Positions 8,462-17,437 of a DNA stretch of 64,000 nt are shown piece by piece. This stretch comes from Bacillota bacterium (GTDB lineage Bacteria > Bacillota > Clostridia > Lachnospirales > Lachnospiraceae). The number at the start of each line of letters is the position of its first letter. The first letter of the stretch is position 1. The notes below the pieces were generated by a model. The model saw only the letters and a list, made by a program, of their open reading frames with translations, did not search any database and was not told the DNA's origin. The DNA is taken from NCBI GenBank assembly GCA_023409535.1, contig JAEYGZ010000050.1:1-64000 (forward strand), given 5' to 3'. The translations under genes and the position numbers were made by a program.

Positions 8462-10768
8462 CTAGCCTCTCCATATATCAGGTATGATAATCTTTGTTTT
8501 TTTCTGGCTTAATATTACCGGTTGACCATAGATCAGCACTTCTATCTCCGAGCCGTTCAAAGTATAAAAGCTTGCTTCCTCAATGCCGATCTCAGCCTGA
8601 ATCACATCCTCCTGGCAGCAGATACGGAAGGAATAACCCTGCCATGCCGCCGGTATGGAAGGAGAAAAGCTTAATTTCTCCTGATCAGAACGCATACCGC
8701 CAAAACCGTATACTATATTCATCCATGCTGCTGCAATAGAGGTCGTATGCAGCCCCTCCGAGGTGTTACGGTTATAATTATCCAGATCCATTCTGGTTGC
8801 AAAGCCAAAAAACTTATAGGCCTCCTCATGCTTCTTCAGCTGGCTTGCCAGGATGGAATGCACAGAAGGCGATAAGGAGCTTTCATGAATGCATCTTGGT
8901 TCATAAAATTCATAATTTTTCTTTAATTGCTCCTCCGAAAAATCACCGTTGTATAGAAGCATCATCATTAATACATCCGGCTGTTTAATCATGTCATTAC
9001 GGTAGATTCTATCGTAGCTCCAATGATGATACAGCGGAAAATCCTCCACCGGGATGGCATCCACATCCAGATGCGGCAGATGAAAATACCCCTCATGCTG
9101 CTCAAAGAGCTTTGTCTTATTATCATAAGGTATGTACATATTTGCTGCGATAGTGCTCCAGTTAACGCATTCCTGTCCGGTAAGCCTGTAATCCTTTACA
9201 AATAAATCGTAAGCCGCTGCGTCCTTAATCTGATAACGCTTTAAAACCTCCAGGGTATAGAGGAGGGTTTCCTTGCCCATAAAGTTTGTATAGCAGTTAT
9301 TGTTCACCATCATCTGGAACTCGTCAGGACCCATTACGCCATAATAACCATAATTGGTGTGTTCTGCATTCCAGTCGCCTCTGGAGGCTAACATCCTGCT
9401 GACTTCCACCAGGATCGGAAGTCCGGTCCGATATACAAATTCCTCATCCTTTGTCACCATCTCATAATGTCTGATCCCATAGGCTACCGCTGTAGAAGCC
9501 TGAAGCTGTAAGCTGGCATGCTGCCACAGGCTGCAGCATTCCCTGCCGCTGATGGTTGCAATGGGATAAAAGGCACCGTCACAATCAAGAGCCTTCGCTC
9601 TCTCCTTCGCTTCCCGTAAGGTCAGGTATCTGTATTCCAGGAGATGCCTTGCTGCTTCAGTGTTATGAAAGATATAAAAGGGCAAACAATAAGTCTCTGT
9701 ATCCCAGAAGGTATTTCCGCTATATGCCTCACCGGTCAGGCCCTTGGCACCAATAATAGTTCCGCTGTCTGCTCCGTGATAGGTCTGATGCATCTGGAAG
9801 ATACAATAACGGATTCCCTGCTGGTTCAGCTCATCTCCTTCAATTACTATGTCAGAATCCTCCCACATCTTATCCCACCAGGCAGCGCTTTCTGCCTTTA
9901 CCAAGTCATAATTCAAAGTCATCAGAAGACGCTTACTCTCGGCACATTTAACGTTAAATCTTTCATATTCTTTGTTAGAATTTTCTTTTCTGACGTGGTT
10001 CATCACCAGACGGGTAAGCGCAGACTCTTCTCCCCGCTTTACATAGAAGGTAAACTCCTTTGCTATTTTTTTCTCCTCCATAATATCTCTCTGTGATACT
10101 GCATCTGCGAAGAAGCATGATATGGAGCAGACAGACTGGTTTGTATATACCGTGGTAGCCCGAATACTGCACCAGTTCTCATCATTTTCCATAGCATCAC
10201 AGTTCCATAGATTCTTATCAACCATATGGTGAATCGGTGTAAAATCCAGTCCAGCCTTAAGCTTAACCTCTCCTGAGAAGTTAAGCGGCATCAATGTAAC
10301 TCTTTGACCTGCAAGATGTGCATCCTTCATGGACAGGAAGCGCTCAAAGGTAAGCTTAAGCTCTCTGCCATCCCTCATGCACCAGATATAGGATCTGGTT
10401 AACACACCCCTTCGAAGATCAAGAACACGAATGAAATCCTTAATTTGCTCTTCCCTAAATAACAGTGTCTCTTCGCCGATACTGATCTGCATATTCAGCC
10501 AGTCTACCGAGTTGACCATGAATTCTGTTCTGTCTATGATACCCTTATAGGCGGAACCTTCAACCTTCGCGGATTCATAAATCCCGTTAAAATAACTTCC
10601 GATCAGGCTATCCCCCTGATATCCTTCTTCAAAATATCCTCTGATTCCCATGAATTCATTCCCTAAGGAAAAAATCGATTCCGACACCTGGGAATAAGCC
10701 GGGTTAAAGCCCTCTTCAATGATGTTCCAAGGATCTGTAATATAATATCTATCTGCAATTTTAGCCAT
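8462..10768 (-). CDS. Glycoside hydrolase family 65 phosphorylase, second paralogue
   Basis: 768 residues, cytoplasmic. It has the same architecture as its neighbour: an N-terminal beta-sandwich, then the catalytic barrel with NTFWDTETYCLPFYIF, the general acid in VMGPDEFQMMVNNN (Glu near residue 482) and a phosphate loop that reads HESSLS rather than HGSSLS. It lies 14 nt behind the MalG-type permease gene, so translation is probably coupled. The two paralogues are quite different in sequence, which suggests different linkages or chain lengths (for example disaccharide versus oligosaccharide). I infer complementary use of products released by the surface hydrolase. GH65 membership is firm; substrate is open. 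Confidence 0.88.
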   Translation of the reverse strand: MAKIADRYYITDPWNIIEEGFNPAYSQVSESIFSLGNEFMGIRGYFEEGYQGDSLIGSYFNGIYESAKVEGSAYKGIIDRTEFMVNSVDWLNMQISIGEETLLFREEQIKDFIRVLDLRRGVLTRSYIWCMRDGRELKLTFERFLSMKDAHLAGQRVTLMPLNFSGEVKLKAGLDFTPIHHMVDKNLWNCDAMENDENWCSIRATTVYTNQSVCSISCFFADAVSQRDIMEEKKIAKEFTFYVKRGEESALTRLVMNHVRKENSNKEYERFNVKCAESKRLLMTLNYDLVKAESAAWWDKMWEDSDIVIEGDELNQQGIRYCIFQMHQTYHGADSGTIIGAKGLTGEAYSGNTFWDTETYCLPFYIFHNTEAARHLLEYRYLTLREAKERAKALDCDGAFYPIATISGRECCSLWQHASLQLQASTAVAYGIRHYEMVTKDEEFVYRTGLPILVEVSRMLASRGDWNAEHTNYGYYGVMGPDEFQMMVNNNCYTNFMGKETLLYTLEVLKRYQIKDAAAYDLFVKDYRLTGQECVNWSTIAANMYIPYDNKTKLFEQHEGYFHLPHLDVDAIPVEDFPLYHHWSYDRIYRNDMIKQPDVLMMMLLYNGDFSEEQLKKNYEFYEPRCIHESSLSPSVHSILASQLKKHEEAYKFFGFATRMDLDNYNRNTSEGLHTTSIAAAWMNIVYGFGGMRSDQEKLSFSPSIPAAWQGYSFRICCQEDVIQAEIGIEEASFYTLNGSEIEVLIYGQPVILSQKKTKIIIPDIWRG

Positions 10769-10782
10769 ATCTGTCCTCTATT

Positions 10783-11661
10783 CTATCCCTTTAATGCACC
10801 GGCGGTAGCTCCCGCGGTTATCTGTCTCTGGAATATGGTAAATAAAATAATCGGTGGAATGATGGAGAAGGTTACCGCACGTAATATCTCAACGTCCGTT
10901 GCATTGGAGTTACGGAACATAAACAAGCGTACCATAACCGTCTCTTTATCGGAGCCGCCAAGCACCAGGTACGGGAGCAGGAAATCAGACCACGCGGCAT
11001 TGATCGTAAATATGGCGATAACCATAACGATCGGCTTGGACAGCGGTATTACAATACGTAAAAATGTCTGTAACACCCCGCAGCCGTCCAGTCTGGCTGC
11101 TTCGATCAATTCCCTGGGCAAACCTTCAAAAAACTGTTTGAACATAATTACATAGAATGCATTCGCACCCATAGAAAGCCAAAGCGGTAGGAAGGATTGG
11201 TTCAAACCGATACGATTAATATTTACAAATAATGCAACCACACTTGTTGTCGCGGGAATCAGAAGTCCCCACATTACCAAGGTAAAAACTACTTTGTGAC
11301 CTCGCGGTTTCAGAATTGACAAGCCATATGCAAGCAATCCGTTAAAGACGACCGAGCTAATCACGCAACCAGTTACAACAATAAAGGAATTAATATAATA
11401 TCTGGCAAATTTTAAATCATTCCAGGTCTTAATATAAGTATTGATATCAAATGCCTTTGGCAGAATGGTGGCCTCTCTGCGAAATTCGGCATTATCCTTA
11501 AAGCTCGCTAAAAACACCCATATTGCCGGGTATACGGCAATCACGAACATAACGATACATGCAGCAAAAATTATAATGCTTAATATTTTGTGCCTTAATG
11601 AATGAAGATCATAATACCGGATCGTACCCTCATCTTTTTCAATATATTTTTTTAAAAACAT
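10783..11661 (-). CDS. Sugar ABC transporter permease, MalG/CUT1 type
   Basis: 292 residues with six predicted membrane helices, the first about residues 29-50. The conserved cytoplasmic EAA loop is seen as EAARLDGCGVLQTFLRIVIPLSKP, which docks the ATPase. An AGGAG site precedes the ATG. It forms the channel with the permease encoded just upstream. No ATP-binding subunit is encoded in this locus; CUT1 importers of Firmicutes commonly share one MsmK-type ATPase encoded elsewhere. Confidence 0.93.
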   Translation of the reverse strand: MFLKKYIEKDEGTIRYYDLHSLRHKILSIIIFAACIVMFVIAVYPAIWVFLASFKDNAEFRREATILPKAFDINTYIKTWNDLKFARYYINSFIVVTGCVISSVVFNGLLAYGLSILKPRGHKVVFTLVMWGLLIPATTSVVALFVNINRIGLNQSFLPLWLSMGANAFYVIMFKQFFEGLPRELIEAARLDGCGVLQTFLRIVIPLSKPIVMVIAIFTINAAWSDFLLPYLVLGGSDKETVMVRLFMFRNSNATDVEILRAVTFSIIPPIILFTIFQRQITAGATAGALKG

Positions 11662-11692
11662 AATATCACCTGCTCCTTTCCTTGAATCTGAT

Positions 11693-12604
11693 TCAATCCT
11701 TTGATTTTGTGATTTTAAAATATAATCCGCTAAGTATAATCAATACAATGCACATCATCACGGATAGGGAGGCAGCCGCAGGATAATTGAAATCCCGGAA
11801 AGCGTAATTATAAACCAGCTGCATAATGGATATACTCGCATTATTCGGTCCGCCATTGGTCATAACCAAAGGCTCATACAAGATCTGGAACACCGCGATG
11901 ATCTGCAGGATGAGCAAGGTCTTACCCAGGGAGAATATATTCGGCAGCGTAATATAACGAATTCTCTGTCTGATACCGGCGCCGTCCAGGGTTGCTGCCT
12001 CATACAGTTCGGAACTGATGCCATTAATTCCTGCAATATACAAAAATGCGGTGGCACCGGCTCCCCTCCAGGTCAATGTGATAACAATCAATGGAATGGT
12101 CAATTTCGGATTGGTCAGCCACATCATTGGCTCGACCCCTATTTTAGATAATAAAATATTCAAAACCCCTGTATTGCCAGGTCTGAAGAAGTAACTCAGC
12201 ATCATAACCATAGCCATACCGGGCATTATATTCGGAAAATAAACACCGATCTTAAACAATCCCTTCAGATGGACTGTTTCCGTAATTAAAATCGCGATAA
12301 TAATCGGTGCAACAAAACCTATAATCAAAGACCACAATATGTATTTAAATGTGTTCGTAAGAGCATGCATAAAGTCCGGATGCTTCAGCACCTGTAAATA
12401 ATTATCAATCCCCACGAACTCCTGCAAGCGAATTCCCTTTGCCGTATATAAGGAGAGGCGCACGCTTTCCAAGAGTGGCTCCCAAACAAAAAAGGCAAAT
12501 AGTATAATCGTGGGCAGCATAATCAGCCACCCTGCCACATCTCTTCTGATGATAGCATTTCTCTTCTCTTTCTGAAGAAGCGTAGTACGATTTGTTCTTG
12601 CCAC
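11693..12604 (-). CDS. Sugar ABC transporter permease, MalF/UgpA type
   Basis: 303 residues from a GTG start at 12604, chosen because GGAGG lies 9 nt upstream; the open frame extends to 12688 but that region has no ribosome binding site. Six predicted membrane helices, beginning at about residue 20 (GWLIMLPTIILFAFF), and the EAA loop ELYEAATLDGAGIRQRIRYITLPN. Partner of the downstream MalG-type permease and of the solute-binding lipoprotein encoded just upstream. Confidence 0.92.
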   Translation of the reverse strand: MARTNRTTLLQKEKRNAIIRRDVAGWLIMLPTIILFAFFVWEPLLESVRLSLYTAKGIRLQEFVGIDNYLQVLKHPDFMHALTNTFKYILWSLIIGFVAPIIIAILITETVHLKGLFKIGVYFPNIMPGMAMVMMLSYFFRPGNTGVLNILLSKIGVEPMMWLTNPKLTIPLIVITLTWRGAGATAFLYIAGINGISSELYEAATLDGAGIRQRIRYITLPNIFSLGKTLLILQIIAVFQILYEPLVMTNGGPNNASISIMQLVYNYAFRDFNYPAAASLSVMMCIVLIILSGLYFKITKSKD

Positions 12605-12717
12605 CTGATTCACCCTCCTCTTAATAATTCTTTTATAATTCCTCTTATCATTGATGATGGGGTAATCTGAAACAGAAAACCCCATCATCTATGGCATTAA
12701 TGTATAATTTTATTAAA

Positions 12718-14196
12718 TTACTTATTTACTGTACTGTCAAGAATAGTCTGGTAATTCTGATCTGCTGTCTTCATTAAAGCTGCTACATCGGCATTCTTAT
12801 CTGTAACAACTGCCTGAAGCACCTTAGTTAATTCTGCATACATATCCTGTGCGGAACCTTGCTCTTCAAGACGAAGATTGCCGGGTACCTTAAGAACATC
12901 GAAATAGGACTGATATAGCTTAGAATCAACATTACCGAATTCCTTCAGAATATCATTCTCTGCATTCAGGATATCCTGATCAACCCAGCAAGGGAAGCGC
13001 TGAATAACCGGAACACCGTTGGTTACTCTATTCTGGGCATCTGCTCTCATACCTGCGATAGCATCATCGGTTACAACAGGAGCCTTACCCATTACCTCCA
13101 GATAATCAAGGGCAGCTTTAATCTGCTCAGGTGTCGCATCCTTTGAAAACATATAAGGAGTACCTCCGGATAAGGAGAACTGTAATCCGTTCGGACCTGC
13201 AGGAAGCGCCACCATAGCAAGCTTATCTACAGGAAGGCCGTTTACCTGTGTCGGCTGATTAACCGCATCATTTGCTGCAATGTACATTGCCGCTGTGCCG
13301 GTTCCTAAGTTTGCAAAGCCGGAAGCCCAGCCCTCATTTGTCGGCTCGGGAGTCAGAACATCATACTCCCAACGTAAGGACTTCACATATTCCATCGCTG
13401 CAATTGCTTCGGGAGTGTCAAGATTTGCTACAAACTTACCATTCTCCTGGGTGGTTAAGGTTGCACCGAAATCCCAAGCGATATTGCTGAAATGCCAGCC
13501 GCCATTATTATCCATTGCCAGTAAATTGAAGCCTGCAGCTCCGGTTGCATCCTTGATCTTCTTAGCGGTTTCGGCTAACTCAGCCCATGTCTTAGGATAG
13601 ATCGGATAACCGTCTGCATCCACTAAGCCAGCCTGTTCGAATAACTCAACATTTAACATTAATCCTAATGCATAACCATCACGAGGAATACCATAGATTC
13701 TTCCGTCCTTGGATAAAAGCTCGCGTATAGAGGGATTAATTTTATCCGTCCAGCCATATTCGTTCAAAATATCGGTAATATCCGCAACGAAGTTACCGTT
13801 AATCAGCTTCTGAGGCTCTGTATACCAGGATTCAAAGATAACAGGAAGATTTCCTGACTCAGCAAGGGGTACAAAAGTATCGGTTGCATACTTATAATAA
13901 TCCGGAACAACTTCAACATTGGGATGAGTAGCATTAAAGGTCTTTACATAGCCTTCATGCATCTCAATATCTGCTGTCAAGGTATCCTCAGGCCAAATCC
14001 CAAGGGTCAGCCGGATCTTCTCAGCGGGGTCAGTTGCTGCTTCTGCGGGAGCTGTGGTTGCTGTAGCTGCCGGCGTATTACCGGAATCCTGCGGTTGACT
14101 GTCAACCGCTTCCTCTTTTTTTGCACACGCAGATAACAATGTCACTGTTAATACCATGCATAATAAGAGGCTAAACACTCTTTTCATTCTTTTCAT
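12718..14196 (-). CDS. Extracellular sugar-binding lipoprotein of an ABC importer
   Basis: About 492 residues. Start taken at 14196, where ATG follows GGAGG by 5 nt. A lipoprotein signal peptide (MKRMKRVFSLLLCMVLTVTL) ends in the lipobox LLSAC, so the mature protein is lipid-anchored at Cys. An Ala/Thr/Pro-rich linker is followed by a family 1 solute-binding domain (COG1653 type) with GIPRDGYALGLMLNVELFEQAG and TWAELAETAKKI typical of CUT1 binding proteins. It delivers the oligosaccharide to the two permeases downstream. Ligand not readable from sequence. Confidence 0.9.
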   Translation of the reverse strand: MKRMKRVFSLLLCMVLTVTLLSACAKKEEAVDSQPQDSGNTPAATATTAPAEAATDPAEKIRLTLGIWPEDTLTADIEMHEGYVKTFNATHPNVEVVPDYYKYATDTFVPLAESGNLPVIFESWYTEPQKLINGNFVADITDILNEYGWTDKINPSIRELLSKDGRIYGIPRDGYALGLMLNVELFEQAGLVDADGYPIYPKTWAELAETAKKIKDATGAAGFNLLAMDNNGGWHFSNIAWDFGATLTTQENGKFVANLDTPEAIAAMEYVKSLRWEYDVLTPEPTNEGWASGFANLGTGTAAMYIAANDAVNQPTQVNGLPVDKLAMVALPAGPNGLQFSLSGGTPYMFSKDATPEQIKAALDYLEVMGKAPVVTDDAIAGMRADAQNRVTNGVPVIQRFPCWVDQDILNAENDILKEFGNVDSKLYQSYFDVLKVPGNLRLEEQGSAQDMYAELTKVLQAVVTDKNADVAALMKTADQNYQTILDSTVNK

Positions 14197-14231
14197 AATA
14201 CCCTCCATTTCTTATTAAATCCTTTCATTTA

Positions 14232-14864
14232 TTAAGCCCTTTTTAACTTCTTGACTGATACCAGACCCAAAGCGCATACAAGCATGCTAATAGCTGCAAC
14301 TATTGCGGGTGCTGCTGAGCTTCCGGTCTTAGGAACTGCGGTCTCATCAGCTGCGGCTGTATCCGTAGTCTGCGCAGGAGCTGCAGCTGCTAGTGCAGAG
14401 GCTGCATCATCGGATAAGAACACGTCCTTAACGGTATAGACGCTGCTTCCGCCATCCAGCCCCATAAGATTTAGCCAGGAAAGCATGGTAATACCCTTTT
14501 CTTCTACCGGCAGAACAACGTCCTGATATTCCTCAGTCAGGGTTACTCCAAGGTCGGTCAGATTAAAGGTAAATAAATCCGAAACTGCAATCTGCGCAGG
14601 TGCGGTATCACCGGTTGCTTTAATAATTACATGAAGATAAGGTGCATCGACATTGGCGTCACCCAGATTTAACTGTGTCCAGTTACCGGGGCCCTGAATT
14701 GTGGAATCAACCGTTTCACCGGCATTGATAAAGCCCGCATTCTGAAATGCTCCGTCCTGAACCAGGTATGTAGTTGCTGCAAATGCCTGTGCAGTCATCA
14801 GCATTACAAAAACAACTGATGCCGCTACTGAAGTGAAAACTTTACGCAATTTTGAACTCCTCAT
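14232..14864 (-). CDS. Secreted protein with VPKTG cell-wall sorting signal, first gene of the phosphorylase operon
   Basis: 210 residues. Residues 1-29 are a signal peptide ending around AQAFA. A compact domain of about 120 residues follows (residues 30-150, beta-rich, with QGPGNWTQLNLG and LSWLNLMGLDGG), then an Ala/Thr-rich linker and a C-terminal sortase-type signal: VPKTG, a hydrophobic stretch, and the basic tail KKLKRA. I do not recognise the central domain; a carbohydrate-binding role is inferred from its position at the head of the sugar operon, 35 nt before the binding-protein gene. Strong AGGAGG site before the ATG. The LPXTG motif is altered at its first residue (V), so anchoring needs checking. 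Confidence 0.7.
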   Translation of the reverse strand: MRSSKLRKVFTSVAASVVFVMLMTAQAFAATTYLVQDGAFQNAGFINAGETVDSTIQGPGNWTQLNLGDANVDAPYLHVIIKATGDTAPAQIAVSDLFTFNLTDLGVTLTEEYQDVVLPVEEKGITMLSWLNLMGLDGGSSVYTVKDVFLSDDAASALAAAAPAQTTDTAAADETAVPKTGSSAAPAIVAAISMLVCALGLVSVKKLKRA

Positions 14865-14888
14865 ACGAAATCCTCCTCTTTTATAATA

Positions 14889-14902
14889 GTTTTACGTTAA
14901 AC
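14889..14902. promoter_or_regulatory. LacI-type operator, downstream copy (5' UTR)
   Basis: GTTTTACGTTAAAC, a palindrome with six of seven pairs and a central CG, 25 nt before the start codon of the operon's first gene. It differs from the upstream copy at 14954-14967 by one base. Centre-to-centre spacing of 65 bp would allow looping or cooperative repression. Confidence 0.7.
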
Positions 14903-14953
14903 CTGTCGGATTTTCAACCCTTGTGGAAATATTTGATTGTATATATCGTACAC

Positions 14954-14999
14954 GTTTTACGTTTAACTTGATATTATCATTTGTGTTTAATTATGTCAA
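14954..14999 (-). promoter_or_regulatory. SigA promoter with overlapping LacI-type operator for the ABC/GH65 operon
   Basis: On the minus strand: -35 TTGACA (14994-14999), 17-nt spacer, -10 TAATAT (14971-14976). The palindrome GTTTTACGTTTAAC (14954-14967) begins 4 nt after the -10, on the start site of transcription, an arrangement that lets a bound repressor block RNA polymerase. Confidence 0.8.
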
Positions 15000-15275
15000 T
15001 AGGATTTTGAAATATAAGTTTAAATATTTATTTTGCATAACTGTCAAGTTGTTTTATATTACTTTATTATATAATTTAAACAATTAAAATTCATTATCGT
15101 TATTATAAAATGACTTTTGTCTTACCGTATATACGAGCATGATTGCCGCTGTTTTATCGCTTATCCTTGAAAAAATACAGAAATACCTGTATAAATTCTG
15201 CTGGACGAAATCGATATAACTTATTATAATAATAGATATTAATATTTTAATCTTTCATAAAAGGGAGTGAAATCC

Positions 15276-15404
15276 ATGGGAAATAGAGATATCAAGAAGG
15301 AAGCTAAGAAGAAAAAAAAGACCGACACCACCGGCGCTCTTCCGTCATTAAAGCCAATGATGTCAGAACCCGAGCTTGTGAAAAAGCCCAAGAAAAACGC
15401 ATAA
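15276..15404 (+). CDS. Small Lys-rich protein, unknown function
   Basis: 42 residues, beginning MGNRDIKKEAKKKKKTD and ending KKPKKNA. A strong site (AAGGGAGTG) lies 8 nt upstream of the ATG, and a perfect terminator follows 5 nt after the stop, so this is a complete transcription unit too short for routine gene finders. The sequence is highly basic with no hydrophobic segment, suggesting a cytoplasmic nucleic-acid- or ribosome-associated protein, but that is only inference. Confidence 0.7.
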   Translation: MGNRDIKKEAKKKKKTDTTGALPSLKPMMSEPELVKKPKKNA

Positions 15405-15408
15405 TAAT

Positions 15409-15458
15409 AACCTGTCTTTTTATAAGCAGATGCTTGCGAAAAGACAGGTTATTTTTTA
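15409..15458 (+). terminator. Rho-independent terminator after the small Lys-rich gene
   Basis: Perfect 12-bp arms AACCTGTCTTTT and AAAAGACAGGTT (15409-15420, 15439-15450) followed by ATTTTTTATT. Confidence 0.9.
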
Positions 15459-15560
15459 TTATCCTTATTCTATTATTTCCTGTAAATCTAAGTTAAATTC
15501 TTGACGATAAGTACATCACTTTTCCTGACTGTAAAAAATTCGTTTCAAGGAGTTTTCTTA

Positions 15561-15791
15561 TCAAATCTCATCGCGCTTATAATACATGATGATCTGGCCG
15601 CTGAGGCTTTCATAAAGGTGCTGATTGAAAGACAGTTTAACCATTTGATGATCCAAGCTGCGATTGATGCTACATAAGATACGCGATGATAACTTCATTC
15701 TCCTTTTCACAAGCCAATTGATTAATTTTCGGAAAATCCTAATAACTCTCCATTCATACTCCAGCAATAACAAGATTCTCCATTCCTTCAT
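15561..15791 (-). CDS. Hypothetical small protein
   Basis: 76 residues rich in Leu, Ile, Arg and Lys, starting MKEWRILLLLEYEWR. TTAGGAGATG lies about 10 nt upstream of the ATG. The pattern of alternating basic and hydrophobic residues suggests amphipathic helices rather than a membrane segment. I do not recognise a family. It stands alone between the Lys-rich gene and a 446-nt gene-free stretch, so it could be spurious. Confidence 0.45.
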   Translation of the reverse strand: MKEWRILLLLEYEWRVIRIFRKLINWLVKRRMKLSSRILCSINRSLDHQMVKLSFNQHLYESLSGQIIMYYKRDEI

Positions 15792-16237
15792 GCCCGCTTA
15801 CATCTCCTAATCATTAGCATCAGAAAACAAAAGTTACAATAACTTTACTACCAAGTGCTATTATAGATTATATTACGAATGGCAGATGTTGCTTTACTTA
15901 ATGCTATTATGCACTTTCAAGTGATGATACGCAATCCGTAATACATAACAGATTTTATTCCATTTTTTTAACTAAATTTGTGAAACTTATATATGCATAT
16001 CATTGCCCTTGACATATACAAATATACCTGACATTAATTGTGTGAGAATGCAATGGATGGCAATAAACAAAACCGGATTGAGAATTCATATGATATTACT
16101 ATTTATTCTATATATCAATTGATATATAGAATAAATACTTTAAATTAAATGCAGGTTATATCATCAATGTTTATTAGAATCCAAACATTTACTACATAAC
16201 CCACATTTACTATGAATATAGATTCGATTAAGATCAA
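15792..16237. other. Gene-free AT-rich stretch with a long palindrome
   Basis: No coding frame is supported. The only marked structure is the perfect 38-bp palindrome at 16100-16137. The stretch lies downstream of the L,D-transpeptidase gene and upstream of the small hypothetical gene. Confidence 0.6.
16100..16137. repeat. Perfect 38-bp palindrome without spacer
   Basis: Left arm (16100-16118) contains TTCTATATATCAA and the right arm (16119-16137) is its exact complement TTGATATATAGAA. There is no loop, and no T run follows in either direction, so it is a poor terminator; a protein-binding site or cruciform is more likely. Confidence 0.7.
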
Positions 16238-17305
16238 TTAATAAGTTCCTATCTTATCAGCTGTATCAATGATAATGGAGGCCGTTATTTCATTATCTGC
16301 AAATGCCAATTGCTGAAGCAGATATTTCATTCTTGCTTCCGGTACGGCGATGCACCCTCCCGTGTATTGATTGTCTGAATAGCAGTGCAAAAAGATTGCA
16401 GACCCTTCCCCGGGGATATTCTCCGGATTATAGTTTAGGATCAGGGAATATTGATAGCATTGTGTATACTGATATAGCTGTTCCCCTTCGGCCGCATTCC
16501 AGTCCTGCGCAGCTTCCAAGGTCTGCGTATAACCATCCCCATTCTTCGCAGTAGTTACAAACCTGTTGTAATACTCACTGTCTGAATCACTGACTACCCA
16601 ATGGGTATCATTTACCTGTACATAAGGTATCCCCACATTCTCAGGCTCTGCGGCAATTCCGAATGCAGCGGTAAACCGGAATAAACCGGCTGGAGTCTTT
16701 TTATCCCCTTCTCTGGTTTTTCCAAGACCATTTTTACCAATATAGCCGATGGTTGAAAAATCAATTATCCAGTTTCCGTTTTTCGTTTTTGTGTAAAAGC
16801 TGACATTCGCCTTTGTCGTGCTTTTATTCTCTACCGAAACAACGATAAGCTGACTGCCGCTTACCTTCAACTTGCTGATTTCCCTGACCGGAGTTGAGGT
16901 TGGTACCCCCTTTGCCTTGATATAGCCTGTTTTGACAGAGGAATATTTACCGTAGGACTTCTTGCCGTTAACCATTTGATACGCTCTAACCTTATAATAG
17001 TACCTGGTTCCAGGTCCCACAACATCGATGAATTGGTTGGTTTGTGAGTCCTTCAGCAAGGAATATGCGCCATGATATGCAGTTGCGCGATAAATCCTGT
17101 AACCATCACTTCCCGGCACTATATCCCAGCTGATCTCCAGCTGACTACCACCGCAGCTCTTAATACTGAGCAAGCCGGTATCACCTGCAGCAATCACTGT
17201 TTCAGGGTGCATGATACAAGCAGTACAAACCATCGCTGTTGCTATCAATTTATTCACATGTTCCGCAATCCTTCTCTTTATGAGCTTCATAGCACTTCTG
17301 ATCAT
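16238..17305 (-). CDS. Secreted L,D-transpeptidase (YkuD) with fibronectin III-like domain
   Basis: 355 residues from ATG 17305, which follows AGGAGGTGGGAGAAAT; the open frame begins 27 nt earlier but those codons overlap the ribosome binding site. Signal peptide through about residue 40 (ending VIAAG). Residues about 43-130 form an Fn3-like domain (LEISWDIVPGSDGYRIYRA ... YYYKVRAY). Residues about 150-350 form the YkuD catalytic domain with the signature FLHCYSDNQYTGGCIAV, whose Cys is the nucleophile and whose His activates it. Such enzymes make 3-3 crosslinks in peptidoglycan or attach proteins to it. Monocistronic by spacing. Confidence 0.88.
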   Translation of the reverse strand: MIRSAMKLIKRRIAEHVNKLIATAMVCTACIMHPETVIAAGDTGLLSIKSCGGSQLEISWDIVPGSDGYRIYRATAYHGAYSLLKDSQTNQFIDVVGPGTRYYYKVRAYQMVNGKKSYGKYSSVKTGYIKAKGVPTSTPVREISKLKVSGSQLIVVSVENKSTTKANVSFYTKTKNGNWIIDFSTIGYIGKNGLGKTREGDKKTPAGLFRFTAAFGIAAEPENVGIPYVQVNDTHWVVSDSDSEYYNRFVTTAKNGDGYTQTLEAAQDWNAAEGEQLYQYTQCYQYSLILNYNPENIPGEGSAIFLHCYSDNQYTGGCIAVPEARMKYLLQQLAFADNEITASIIIDTADKIGTY

Positions 17306-17437
17306 ATTTCTCCCACCTCCTATCAGCGTCATCTTCTGTCACATTGTGTCCTACATGTATTATAGCTTACTGTGAAGATTAATCAAGACTGCCTTTCCTA
17401 CTATTCATCCATATAATAAATGATTCTTCAGCTTCCA

